From Acidobacteriota bacterium (GTDB taxonomy: Bacteria > Acidobacteriota > Terriglobia > Acidiferrales > UBA7541), in contig QHZD01000020.1 of NCBI GenBank assembly GCA_003225315.1, positions 1-64,000 of the forward strand: a DNA stretch of 64,000 nucleotides, in the 5' to 3' direction. Under the pieces are notes generated by a model that did no database searches, had not been told where the DNA came from, and saw only the letters and a list, made by a program, of their open reading frames with translations. This document shows positions 13,212 to 22,900 of the stretch, piece by piece (within the stretch, counting starts at the first letter, position 1; the number at the start of each line of letters is the position of its first letter). The translations under genes and the position numbers were made by a program.

Positions 13212-15539
13212 TCAAGGTTTGTCCGCTTCGAGACTCTCACGTTTCTTCAACCTGTTCGTCTCAATGAGTTTTTGATACGCCTCGAGGGCCTGCTGCGCCT
13301 CGTCCAACCGGCCGACTCGGCGATAAGCCTGGCTCAATTGAAAATAAGTAGCGTCACGATCCGGGGAAAGTTTTTTTGCAGCTTCCAGACTTTCGATGGC
13401 GCCAGCGGCGTCGCCTTGCTGCAGGAGCGCGCGGCCAAGTTCGAACCGCGCCATTTCATAATCGGGCTTGGCCTGAACCACTTCGCGCAAAAGCGCCGCC
13501 GCCTGGTCCGCGTGGCCCTGCATGAGAAGCGTGTAGCCAAGGTGATAGCTGGTGACGGGATCGCCGGGGCGAATCTCCAGTTCGGAACGGAATTCCGCGG
13601 CTGCCGATTCGAAATCACTCTGACGAAGATGCACCAGCCCCATGAAATAGTGCGCTTCGGGAAGCCGTGCGTCGATTTGCAGCGCCGTCTTGAATTCACT
13701 TAACGCGTTTGAATAATCTTTTTCTTGAGCATAAGCCTGACCGAGAAAAAAATGAACCGTCGGATTGTTGGCGTTTTGCTCGATCAATAGTCGGAAGATC
13801 CGCGTGGCCTGCTCGGGAGAGCGTGTTCGAACGAGGGCCGTGCCCCACGCAAGAAGCAATCCCGCGTCGTCCGGTGGCGCATTAACGAAAGGCTGGAGCA
13901 CTTCGGCGGTCTTCACAAAGTTGTCCGTCAGGAAATAGCTCATGCCGAGAAGCTGTCGGACAAGACGGTCATCTGGATGAGCCGCCAGCTGGCGCCCAAG
14001 GGGAGGCACCGCATCGGAATAAAGCTCGGCGCGATAAGCGGCGAGACCCCAGTTGCGGTCGAGCCCGGGAAGATCGGGCTTCCAGGCAGCGGCTTGCTTC
14101 AAGAATTCGGAAGCCTCCTTGAAGTTGGAAGCTTTGGCACGCATTACGCCCAGGTCGTTGTAGGAACTGGCGAGGATTTCTGAGGCGAAGGTACGGTATT
14201 GCTTGGCCTCCTTGGGTTCCACCACTGCTTGCTGAGGTGCGCGAGTCTGCTGGACGGCGGGATTTTCCTTCACGCCCCTCAGCGCCATCGCTTCCGCGGA
14301 TTTTTTCTGGTCCTGGGAGCCAGATTCGAGCAGGCCAGCAATGCGGTCGGAAGTGTGGCTATCGCCATCTGCAGGGGCCGCGGGTTCGTCGAAAATGTGC
14401 TGCACGTCGTATCGGAAATTCGCTTCGCGAGAGTGCTGAGATTTCGCAAGAGCGCCCTGGGCCTCCGCTAAACGCCCCAGCCGGCGCAAATTCTGCCCAA
14501 GCAAAAAGTAGGCGCGGCTGACGTCTCGAGGAGCTTCTTCGGGGTTGTGCAACAGTCGGACATAGTTTTCAAGGGCCTCGACGGCGAGTTGAAATCGCTT
14601 GGTTTCGCTGTAGGTTTCCCCAAGGTAGAGATACGCAGACGATTCCTCGGGATGTAGCCGCTTGGCATGCAGCAGAGCGGCCTCCGCGGCAGGAAAATCG
14701 CGCAGGGCCACGGTACAGATCCCGAGAAGGAAAAGCGAATAGTAATCGTCGGGGCGAAGCTTCAATTCGCGTTCAAATTCCCCCCGTGCTTGCGGATAGG
14801 CTTCCTCGCCGCGAAACTCAAGAATGGAGTAGCCGAGCAGGGCATGCGCGTTGGGGTATTTTGGATCAAGCTGGACAGCTTTGCGAAACTCGACGACTGC
14901 CGGTTCAGGAAAATGCGCGATGTTGTACGCGCGCCCAAACAAGACGTGAAGGGCAGCGGAATCTCCCATGGTTTCCTGTAAGTGCTTAAACCATTGCTGG
15001 GCGTCAGCCAAACGCTTGGCCTTGAGGTAGGCAATGCCGAGAAAGTACGAACTCTCAAAATCTGCCTCGAGTGCAACCGAGGCCTGCAGATCGCGCACAG
15101 CGGCGTCAAAATCTCCGCGGTAGAGGTCGATTCGCCCAAGCACATTCTGCGCGCGCGCGTGACGCGGATAATCCGCTGCGACTGTCTGCGCAAGTTGACG
15201 TGCTTTCTTGACATCACCAGCACGAAACCATGCCACGGCGGCATCCACGGCAACGTCCGGATCGCTGGGAGCAAATTTCATAGCCTGATCCAACTCACGG
15301 GCTGCTTGGTCAAAACTGGATTCGGAGAGGGAAAGATTCGCTAGCTGCCGCAGGCCGAGGGCGATCACCTGGTTGTAGTGGCGCTCCGCTTCTGAGAGGT
15401 CTCCGGCGGAGAGGGCGGACTTAGCCGACTCGAAATTACGCTTAAGCTGAGTCGCGGGATCGTCGGCGGGGCGAGTCGTTACGACGAAAGCCGCAGAAAA
15501 AACAAATAGCAACACGGCCTTCGAAAAACGATGCAGCAT
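13212..15539 (-). CDS. Large TPR protein, secreted
   Basis: A 775-residue protein made almost wholly of tetratricopeptide repeats (units such as PNAHALLGYSILEF, DRNWGLAAYRAELYSDAV and AHYFMGLVHLRQSDFESAAAEF). I start it at ATG 15539, where a signal peptide begins (LHRFSKAVLLFVFSAAFVV). The frame is open to 15584, overlapping the CRTAC1 gene. An Ala/Pro/Asp/Ser-rich linker near the middle (EPAAPADGDSHTSD) splits the repeats into two blocks. It is the last gene of the minus-strand TonB/TPR/CRTAC1 cluster, 19 bases after the CRTAC1 gene. It is probably a periplasmic scaffold; partner unknown. Confidence 0.82.
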   Translation of the reverse strand: MLHRFSKAVLLFVFSAAFVVTTRPADDPATQLKRNFESAKSALSAGDLSEAERHYNQVIALGLRQLANLSLSESSFDQAARELDQAMKFAPSDPDVAVDAAVAWFRAGDVKKARQLAQTVAADYPRHARAQNVLGRIDLYRGDFDAAVRDLQASVALEADFESSYFLGIAYLKAKRLADAQQWFKHLQETMGDSAALHVLFGRAYNIAHFPEPAVVEFRKAVQLDPKYPNAHALLGYSILEFRGEEAYPQARGEFERELKLRPDDYYSLFLLGICTVALRDFPAAEAALLHAKRLHPEESSAYLYLGETYSETKRFQLAVEALENYVRLLHNPEEAPRDVSRAYFLLGQNLRRLGRLAEAQGALAKSQHSREANFRYDVQHIFDEPAAPADGDSHTSDRIAGLLESGSQDQKKSAEAMALRGVKENPAVQQTRAPQQAVVEPKEAKQYRTFASEILASSYNDLGVMRAKASNFKEASEFLKQAAAWKPDLPGLDRNWGLAAYRAELYSDAVPPLGRQLAAHPDDRLVRQLLGMSYFLTDNFVKTAEVLQPFVNAPPDDAGLLLAWGTALVRTRSPEQATRIFRLLIEQNANNPTVHFFLGQAYAQEKDYSNALSEFKTALQIDARLPEAHYFMGLVHLRQSDFESAAAEFRSELEIRPGDPVTSYHLGYTLLMQGHADQAAALLREVVQAKPDYEMARFELGRALLQQGDAAGAIESLEAAKKLSPDRDATYFQLSQAYRRVGRLDEAQQALEAYQKLIETNRLKKRESLEADKP

Positions 15540-15558
15540 CGTAGAGCCGAAATGGGAC

Positions 15559-17388
15559 TTAACGGGCACCATTCGTCGCTCCACCTACCGGTGGCGGCAA
15601 GTTTTTGGTATCGCGGATGCCTGCACCCCCCACGATGGTGTAAATACAGTCGGCGGCCACGTTCTGGAGCGTTTCAACTGTACCGTTGGGCCAGCGAATC
15701 TCCACGGATTCCATTTTTTTCGCGGTGCCAAGGCCAAAGTGTAGACGCAAATCGTTTTGCGAGAGATAACTTCCTCCGCCGTGGACTTCATGGAACTGCT
15801 TGATACCTGCCGCGCGAATCGTCACGCGCGCGCCGATCGCCGCGCGGTTGCTTTTGGTGCCGATGAGCTTGAACAAAACGCGATGAAATCCGCTGGCGTT
15901 CATGTTCTTCAGGAGTGAAGGCGCCTCGCCAACATTTAGAAGCAGAACATCGATGTTGCCGGTGTTGAAGACGTCGCCAAAGGCCGCGCCGCGACGCGAA
16001 TGGAGAGGAAGAGCGGAGAGGCCGGACTCCTTGGAGACTTCATCAAAAGTACCGTCGCGATTGTTGCGATGCAGCAGCAGCGGTTCTCGAAAGCGTGGAC
16101 CAGTCTCCAAGGTGTCGATCTGTGGATAGACGTGGCCGTTAGCGACGAGAATATCGAGCCAGGTGTCATTGTCCATATCAAAAAAGCCGGTGCCCCAGCC
16201 TACATACGGGTAGCTGGGCTGTCCGACGCCGGAAGTCCAGCTCACGTCGTCGAATCCTTGCTGACCCACATTGTGATAGAGCGAGTTGGGCTGCTCCTCA
16301 AAATGGGTGACAAAGAAGCTCAGGCGGCCGCTGTGGTCATAATCGCCCCAGTCCACTCCCATGTTGCCAAGCTCCATCCCTTCGCCGCTGAGAGCCACGC
16401 CCGTAAGCATGCCCACGTCCGTAAAGGTCCCGTTGTGGTTGTTGTGGTAGAGGTAGTTGGGAACGGAATCGTTGGCGACCAGGAGATCGGGCCAGCCATC
16501 GTCGTCGTAATCAACCCACATGACGCCGAGACCGTAGTAGCCGATTTCATCATGGACGCCGGCTTTGACGGAAACTTCTTCAAACGTGCCGTCGCCGCGA
16601 TTGTGATAGAGGAAATCGCTTTCGCCTTCGAGGCCCCAGGGGCCGCACTGCACAAGGATGCCTTTGAAGCGGCAGAATTTGTTGCTACCGAATTGGGGAA
16701 GATTGTTCATGTCCAAATGGGAATAGCGAGAGACGAAGAGGTCGACGAAACCGTCGCGGTCGTAGTCGCCCCAGGCTGCGCCAGTCATGAAGCCACTGCC
16801 GCCGACTCCCGCCTTATCAGTGACGTCCTCGAATTTGCAGTTGCCAAGGCCGTGATAGAGTGCGCTGCCGCCGAAGCCAGTCACAAATAGATCGAGCTTG
16901 CCGTCATTATCATAGTCGGCGACAGCCACACCCATGCCCCAGCCGCGGTGCGTCAGCCCTGCTTCCTTGGTGATGTCTTTGAAGGTGCCGTCGGGCTCCT
17001 GGTGGTAGAGAGTGACCAGGGGGTCGCCGCCGGTGCGCATGCGTTCAACGGTGGAACCGTTCACGAGTACGATGTCGAGGCGGCCATCGTCATCGCAATC
17101 GAATAGGCCGGCGCCGCCGCTGGTGGAGTCGATCACGTAGTGTGCTTCCGGCGCAGCGATATGGACGGCTGTAAGGCCGACGTCTTTGGCGACGTCCTTG
17201 AAGGTGGGGACGGGCGGCAAGGCGCTGCGGTCTTTCTTGTCTTGCAGAGAGCGCTTCGCTGGCGGCGGGACAGGCACCGGAACACGCTGCGGGCCCTGGG
17301 GATGTGCCGTCAAAACCATGGGGATCAGCGGCGCCAGAATCGACAAGAAAATCAGGAAACCAATTGATCGAGGCGGGTAACCAGTCAT
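15559..17388 (-). CDS. CRTAC1 family protein (FG-GAP/VCBS repeats plus ASPIC/UnbV domain)
   Basis: A 609-residue secreted protein with a signal peptide or anchor near residues 8-26 (SIGFLIFLSILAPLIP). Six or more calcium-binding FG-GAP/VCBS units follow, with the DxDxDG pattern (DCDDDGRLDI, DYDNDGKLDLF, DYDRDGFVDLF, DYDDDGWPDLL, DMDNDTWLDIL). The C-terminal ASPIC/UnbV domain includes GARVTIRAAG, LHFGLGTAKK and IRWPNGTVETLQN. Such proteins form beta-propellers on the cell surface and often accompany TonB receptors and TPR proteins in Acidobacteriota. I take ATG 17388 as start because a TATAAT lies seven bases upstream, and no ribosome site is seen. Confidence 0.88.
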   Translation of the reverse strand: MTGYPPRSIGFLIFLSILAPLIPMVLTAHPQGPQRVPVPVPPPAKRSLQDKKDRSALPPVPTFKDVAKDVGLTAVHIAAPEAHYVIDSTSGGAGLFDCDDDGRLDIVLVNGSTVERMRTGGDPLVTLYHQEPDGTFKDITKEAGLTHRGWGMGVAVADYDNDGKLDLFVTGFGGSALYHGLGNCKFEDVTDKAGVGGSGFMTGAAWGDYDRDGFVDLFVSRYSHLDMNNLPQFGSNKFCRFKGILVQCGPWGLEGESDFLYHNRGDGTFEEVSVKAGVHDEIGYYGLGVMWVDYDDDGWPDLLVANDSVPNYLYHNNHNGTFTDVGMLTGVALSGEGMELGNMGVDWGDYDHSGRLSFFVTHFEEQPNSLYHNVGQQGFDDVSWTSGVGQPSYPYVGWGTGFFDMDNDTWLDILVANGHVYPQIDTLETGPRFREPLLLHRNNRDGTFDEVSKESGLSALPLHSRRGAAFGDVFNTGNIDVLLLNVGEAPSLLKNMNASGFHRVLFKLIGTKSNRAAIGARVTIRAAGIKQFHEVHGGGSYLSQNDLRLHFGLGTAKKMESVEIRWPNGTVETLQNVAADCIYTIVGGAGIRDTKNLPPPVGGATNGAR

Positions 17389-17395
17389 GAGCAAC

Positions 17396-17401
17396 ATTAT
17401 A
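17396..17401 (-). promoter_or_regulatory. Possible -10 box placing the CRTAC1 start codon at +1
   Basis: TATAAT on the minus strand is followed by seven bases and then the ATG at 17388, the spacing expected for a leaderless transcript. No good -35 box is visible, so this remains a weak call. Confidence 0.35.
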
Positions 17402-17489
17402 CCGAAACGGGTTTTGTCCCCCGTGCAGTTCACCTGGAAAACTCGTACGAGTCACGAGGAATCGTCCAGCCGCGGGAGACTAGAGGCCT

Positions 17490-18623
17490 CTACTGGGGCA
17501 AGGCAGGCAACGGACCGGACATTTTCGGCGCCATGTCCTCGGCCTTTTCATTCAGCTCGCCAACCCTGGCAAACTCCCGCTCTGCCGCTGCCACGTTTCC
17601 CATAGCGCGGTAGAGGCGCGCCAGCCGGTAATGGGCGTCGGGCTGAGCGGGATCCAACTTCTCCGCGCGCAGCAACGCAACCAGGGCCTCCTGGTATCTC
17701 TTTTGCTCCGAAAGAATGGCGCCGATGTCCAGATAGGCTATGCGAATGTCGTTCTTCAAGTGGATCGCCTTGTTGAGCAGGGGTAGCGCTTTTTCTGGAG
17801 CGTTTCTTTTCAGCTCGATGTCCCCCAGATAGGCCAAGGCTTGTGCGTTGGCAGGGTCAATGCTCAATTCAGCCTCTAAGGCGGCCTTGGCCTCGTCATA
17901 CTTGTGCTGCTTCCAATACAGGTAGCCGAGGCCGAAATGGACGTTAGGTTCGCGAGGGGCGGCCTTTGCGGCTGCTTCAAACTCGGGTATGGCCTCCACC
18001 GTTCGGCCCAAACCATCCAGTGCTTCGCCGCTCAGCATATGCACGGCTGCCGAGTCAGGATCTTGCTCTAGAATTTGGCGGAACTCATCCAACGCGCAGG
18101 AGTATTTCTTCGCCAACAAACAGCTTTGCGCCAATACGCGGTGCAGTTCTATATTTGTTGGATCAGATTTGGCGGGTAACTCGAGGTACTTCGCGGCGTC
18201 CGCAAAGCGATTAGCTCCATAGCAGCTTAGGCCCAGCAGCGTGAGCACTTGCAGGTTCTTAGAGTCATCCGCGAGGGCCGCGCTCAGCGGAGCGATTGCC
18301 GCATCGAAATGCTGCTGTTTGAATTCAGCCAGTCCCCAATTCAGGTGAACTCCCGGCAGCTTCGGATTCAGAGCGATCGCTTTTCTGTAGGCTGGAACCG
18401 CTTGCCCGTACTTTCCTTGCTTTGAGAGAACCAGGCCTAAGCTCGCGAACGCGGCCGCATCCCGTGGGTCCGCTTGCGTAATCTGACGCCAGCTCTTCTC
18501 CGCTTCGGCGAGTTTTCCCTGTTGTTCCAGCGCCAGCGCCTGGGTTGGAGTTGCTGTCTGGGCATTCGCGAGGGGGCCTGAGAACAATACGAAGGTGACA
18601 CAGCCTAGCTTCCACATCTTCAT
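17490..18623 (-). CDS. TPR protein, secreted
   Basis: A 377-residue protein with a signal peptide (about 1-21, ending PLANAQ) and about ten tetratricopeptide repeats. Examples are AEKSWRQITQADPRDAAAFASLGLVL, split across repeat borders, and YLDIGAILSEQKRYQEALVALL. It carries no extra domain. It lies between the CRTAC1 gene and another TPR gene, all on the minus strand, with gaps of about 100 and 130 bases, so separate promoters are possible. Probably periplasmic; role unknown. Confidence 0.8.
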   Translation of the reverse strand: MKMWKLGCVTFVLFSGPLANAQTATPTQALALEQQGKLAEAEKSWRQITQADPRDAAAFASLGLVLSKQGKYGQAVPAYRKAIALNPKLPGVHLNWGLAEFKQQHFDAAIAPLSAALADDSKNLQVLTLLGLSCYGANRFADAAKYLELPAKSDPTNIELHRVLAQSCLLAKKYSCALDEFRQILEQDPDSAAVHMLSGEALDGLGRTVEAIPEFEAAAKAAPREPNVHFGLGYLYWKQHKYDEAKAALEAELSIDPANAQALAYLGDIELKRNAPEKALPLLNKAIHLKNDIRIAYLDIGAILSEQKRYQEALVALLRAEKLDPAQPDAHYRLARLYRAMGNVAAAEREFARVGELNEKAEDMAPKMSGPLPALPQ

Positions 18624-18756
18624 AAGAGTATAAAAGTGAACTCAGCAGAGCCAGCGTATCCTTATATCATCTCCGGGGACAGTCCACCGTCAAGACGGAT
18701 CGAAAAGGCCTCCGGCCCCAAAGCCTAGGCTACAAAAACTTGCCGCGGCGGGGGTT

Positions 18757-19779
18757 CTACTCTCGCCGAATTTTCCCGTTCTTCACGAGGCCATCCAGCC
18801 AGCGTCGCGCGGTCGCGGCTTCCGGGCGATCGCTGTGGCTCTTCAGAAAATCACGCAGAGTCTGCGCCGCATCGTCGTAACGTCCTACAGCGGTGAGTGA
18901 CTGCGCAACAAGGAGCTCGATTTGGGGGGCCTTCCCGTTCGACTCGGCCAGCGCCTGCTGCGACGTTTTCAGCGCCTGATCATATTGCTGGCGATAGTAA
19001 TACGATTTGCCGAGCGCCCAATGCGTCTCCCACCCGCCAGTTTGCATCTGCAACGATTTCTCGAGCGGGGGAATGGCTTCGTCGTATTTCCCCTGGTCCG
19101 TGAGAGCCATTCCCAGTGCTCCCAGAACGCGCGCATTATTTGGTTCCAGCTGCGAGGCCTTTTCCAGAACACTTTGCGCTTGACTCCAGTTGCGCAGGCT
19201 GAGGTACAGCACGCCTTGCACAAACAGCACGTCGGGGTGTCCAGGCGCCAGCTTCGCCGCTTCATCAACGAACTTCTCGGCTTCCTTCGGCTTGTTGTCG
19301 CCTAACGCTTGCAATCCCTTGTCGAGAGCTTCCCTAACTTTTGGAGCGAGGAGCGGCTTACCGGGGACGCCGGCGCTTTCGTTTGAAGACGGCTCTCGTT
19401 GCAGGTAAACGTCGACTTCGGCTCTCACGGCGACGGGCACGGACACCTCTTTTTGCACGGTCTTGTATCCGGTCGCGCTGACAACGACCGTGTAATCGCC
19501 CAACGATCGCAGAATGAAGAACGCGCGCCCGTGTGAGATTGCGCCCTGGTCCGCTGGCACTCCTTCTCGGTAGAGTTTTACAGTCGCTGGAGCGGAGATG
19601 GCCTCCCCGGAACTGTCGCGCACGGTTACTGCGATTTCAGCTCTGTTGCCACGCAGAACAGTGCCCTCGGCGCCGCTGTCCTGGCATCGAGCGGGAAGAC
19701 GCAGCACAATAAGGCAAACAGCTAGAGTCAGCAGGAATCGGGCAAGCCGAAGAGGCCCGCGTTGCTTCGCAAGAGGCAT
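18757..19779 (-). CDS. Carboxypeptidase-regulatory-like domain plus TPR protein, secreted
   Basis: A 340-residue protein. The start is placed at ATG 19779, where a signal peptide begins (LARFLLTLAVCLIVLRLPARC); the longer frame to 19896 adds no recognised sequence. After the signal comes a beta-sandwich of carboxypeptidase-regulatory type (AEIAVTVRDSSGEAIS, then GDYTVVVSATGYKTVQKEV), then about five TPR units. The same domain order occurs in the protein at 52396-53436. It lies 159 bases downstream of the TonB receptor gene, after a strong terminator, so it probably has its own promoter. Confidence 0.82.
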   Translation of the reverse strand: MPLAKQRGPLRLARFLLTLAVCLIVLRLPARCQDSGAEGTVLRGNRAEIAVTVRDSSGEAISAPATVKLYREGVPADQGAISHGRAFFILRSLGDYTVVVSATGYKTVQKEVSVPVAVRAEVDVYLQREPSSNESAGVPGKPLLAPKVREALDKGLQALGDNKPKEAEKFVDEAAKLAPGHPDVLFVQGVLYLSLRNWSQAQSVLEKASQLEPNNARVLGALGMALTDQGKYDEAIPPLEKSLQMQTGGWETHWALGKSYYYRQQYDQALKTSQQALAESNGKAPQIELLVAQSLTAVGRYDDAAQTLRDFLKSHSDRPEAATARRWLDGLVKNGKIRRE

Positions 19780-19874
19780 AAATAACTGAGAAGAGCCGAT
19801 TAAAGAGTAGTCTCGCGCTTGGAGCGCGTCAAGGAACAAGGCCACCCCTGCGACATTTCCACGGGCATCTATGC

Positions 19875-19912
19875 AAAACAAAAGCCCCGCTCGCATTTTG
19901 TGCGAGCGAGGC
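19875..19912 (-). terminator. Rho-independent terminator of the TonB receptor gene
   Basis: On the minus strand a 12-bp stem (GCCTCGCTCGCA / TGCGAGCGGGGC, one G-U pair) with a 5-base loop is followed by TTTTGTTTT. It begins 26 bases after the receptor stop. Confidence 0.88.
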
Positions 19913-19938
19913 GAATTTGCAACCCTCCAATGGAAGTT

Positions 19939-22900
19939 TCAAAAGTACAGCTTCGCTCCAAGCTGGAAGATTCTTGGGTCGAAGGCAGAAGTAAGTTGGC
20001 CGAATTTGCTGTCTCCGAGGTTTGCGCTGACGTTGTTGAACTGCGTGTGGTTCCAAGTGTTGAAGCTCTCCACGCGGAACTCCAGCCGGCTGCCACGTGT
20101 TTCACTGAAAGTGAAGCTCTTGAAGAGCGACATGTTCCAGTTATCGCGGCCCGGTCCCCGAAGGGCGTTGTGGCCAAGCGTACCGAAGGCGCCGACCGCC
20201 GGAAGTGTAAAGGCCGTCGTATCGAACCACTGACCGATCGTGTGTGGATAGGAGATACTTCCAGTCAGGTTTGGCCTGTTCGTGGCATTTGGCAGGCCGT
20301 TGCCGCTCTGGTTGCCGCTGATTCCGACGTTGATTGGCAGGCCAGACTCGACGACCACGATGCCCGAAACCTGCCAGCCACCGACTGTGGACCGCAGTAA
20401 CCGGCTGGAACTGCGCCGGAAAACCGGGATGTCATAGATGAAGTTAAACGCCGCATTGTGCGTGCGATCATAACCGCTCGGTCCCACGTCGTATACCCAC
20501 CCGGCGTAGGGATTCGACACATTGGCGAGGTCACCCCCGCCGTTGCCACCTGTGCTCGGGTCGATCGCACGCGAAAGTGTGTAATAGGCGCGAAGCTGAA
20601 GGTCACGGCCTATCTGAGAGTTGAGGTCGACCTGCAACGCATTGTAATGCGAGTTGGCCTCATTGCCTGCCAGCCGAATGGAGTGGAAGCCGGGAAATGG
20701 CAGGCCCGGCGCCAAATTGTATTTGGTCGTACCGCCGATGAGTCCCGGCAGCGCACTGGCGCTCGGCAGATTGTATTCGCTGTAGTCGTTCTGATGGCGG
20801 TTCTGGTTTCCGACATAGGAAACCGACAGAACAGACTTAGCATTTAGCGCATGCTGCACACCGAAGCTGTACTGGTAACTCGCCGGAAGCTTGTAGTTGT
20901 TTACGCCGAGCCCAGTTATATCCGCGGCGTTAATCGGCTTGGCTGCCGCCGAACCGCTGGCAAGCGAAATACCCGGGTTCGTCATCTCCACGTTGTTGAG
21001 GGTGACGCCCAGGCTGAACGGAATATTGGGGCCGGCGTTGTACATGTCGTTGCCCTGGATGCGCTCGTACATTATGCCGAAGCCGCCGCGGACCACGGTC
21101 TTGCCGTTGCCGGTGAGGTCGTATGCGAAGCCAATGCGTGGACCAAAGGCGGCCCAGTGATTGTTCACCAGACCTTTGGGAACGCCGTTCTGGCCAGGGA
21201 TGCCAATACCGTTCAAGTACAGAGGAACGCCAGCCAGAATCGAGTTTGGGCTGGTTCCGAGGCCGGGACTGATGGCCGAACAGCCGGGATCCGTAGCCGG
21301 ATTGCCCGAACTGCAGATGGTACCGTTCGTGTTGAACGTGGCCTTATTAGCTGTGTTATAGAGGCTGGGATAGAAGTTCCCCATGCGGTTATTCGCTTCG
21401 TAAGTGTGCGGCACACCGTCCCAGCGCAAGCCGAGGTTGAGGGTCAGCCGGTGGTTCACGCGCCAGTTGTCCTGGACGTACATTGCCCAGGAAACGTTGT
21501 TCCAGAGGCCCTTGTCCTGCACCGCCAATTCGTTGTAGCTCTTGGCATCGCCGAGCAGAAAATCGGCCAGGTCGTTGCCTGGTTTACTCTTGGAACCGCT
21601 GGGAGTGGTAAACGTCCCGTCAAAGTTAAACGAGCCCTGCGTGGTGCCGAACAAATCCTGTACTTTTTTGTAGATGGCCCAGCTTCCGCCGAACTTGAGC
21701 TGATGAGCTCCCTTGGTCAGCGAAATATCATCGCGGATTTGGTAATCGTCAGCCTTGTTGCGCCACGGCCAACTGGCGATTTCGAAATGTGAGTTAATCC
21801 CGCCGTTCAAATCAATATTCGGGATGCGGCTGAGGTTGTTAGGACCGGTGAATAGTCTCGAATTCGTACTAACATAGCCAGTGGGAAGAGCCAAGCTGGC
21901 CAAGCCGGAACCCGCAAAAGGAATAATGTTGATACGGTTGCCGTTGTAGTTGAAAGAGGCCTCATTCAGCAGCGTCGGGCTGATCGCGTACGTCGTGTGG
22001 ATTACGCCGCTATACGACGGATTGCCGAAGGTATCGCCAACAGTAGGGACGTTGGCGCCACTCCACTGGCTGATCCCGAAGCCCTGAGACACCTGTTCGT
22101 CAACAAAGTGTCCAAAGACCGAAAACTTGCTACTGAAGTTGTGGTCGATTCGAACGATCTCTTCCCTGAGGTTCGTCGGGGAATTGTTTCCACCGATGAA
22201 GGTAGGATTTCCGTTGGCATCAACGGCATTGCTCTTCGGGAAAATTCCAGCGGTAAGCAGAGCCGACGCGTTTGCATTGATCATGCAGGAAGGAATCTTG
22301 TTGCCCGGGAACTGTGATCCTTGGACGACTCCCGCGGGAGCAACGCCACCCGGGCAATTGGCAAAGAGAACGCCAGGGGCAACTTGTGCAGTGGTCGGAA
22401 CATTGATGACGGCGGGGTTGGAGCTGAAATCACCACCGTAGGAAAGGGGGTTGGGAACGGTCTGGTTGGTGAGGCCGCCATTAATATACTTGCGCCACTC
22501 CATGTTGTAGAAGAAGAAGGTCTTCTTTCTGTCTGGATTGTAAAGTTTACCAAAAGTGACGGGTCCGCCAACGTTGAAGCCGAATACATTCACCCGTAGT
22601 TCTGCTACCTTTTGCGGCGGAGGATTAAAGAAGTTGCGGGCGTCCAAAGCGTCGTTGCGGTTGAACTCCCACGCCGAAGCATGAAGCGTGTTGGTCCCAG
22701 ACTTAAGGACCAGGGTCATCGTCCCTCCAGAGGACAGCCCATAATCCGCGCTGTAGTTCGAAGTGAGGGCCCGGAATTCTGCGATTGCGTCGGAAGAAGG
22801 CGCGATGCTCATGCCGCCAGCACCACCGCGGTCATCATCTTCGCCACCGTCGAGCAAATAGATGTTGTGGTTCTGACGCATGCCGTTAAATTCCACGCCG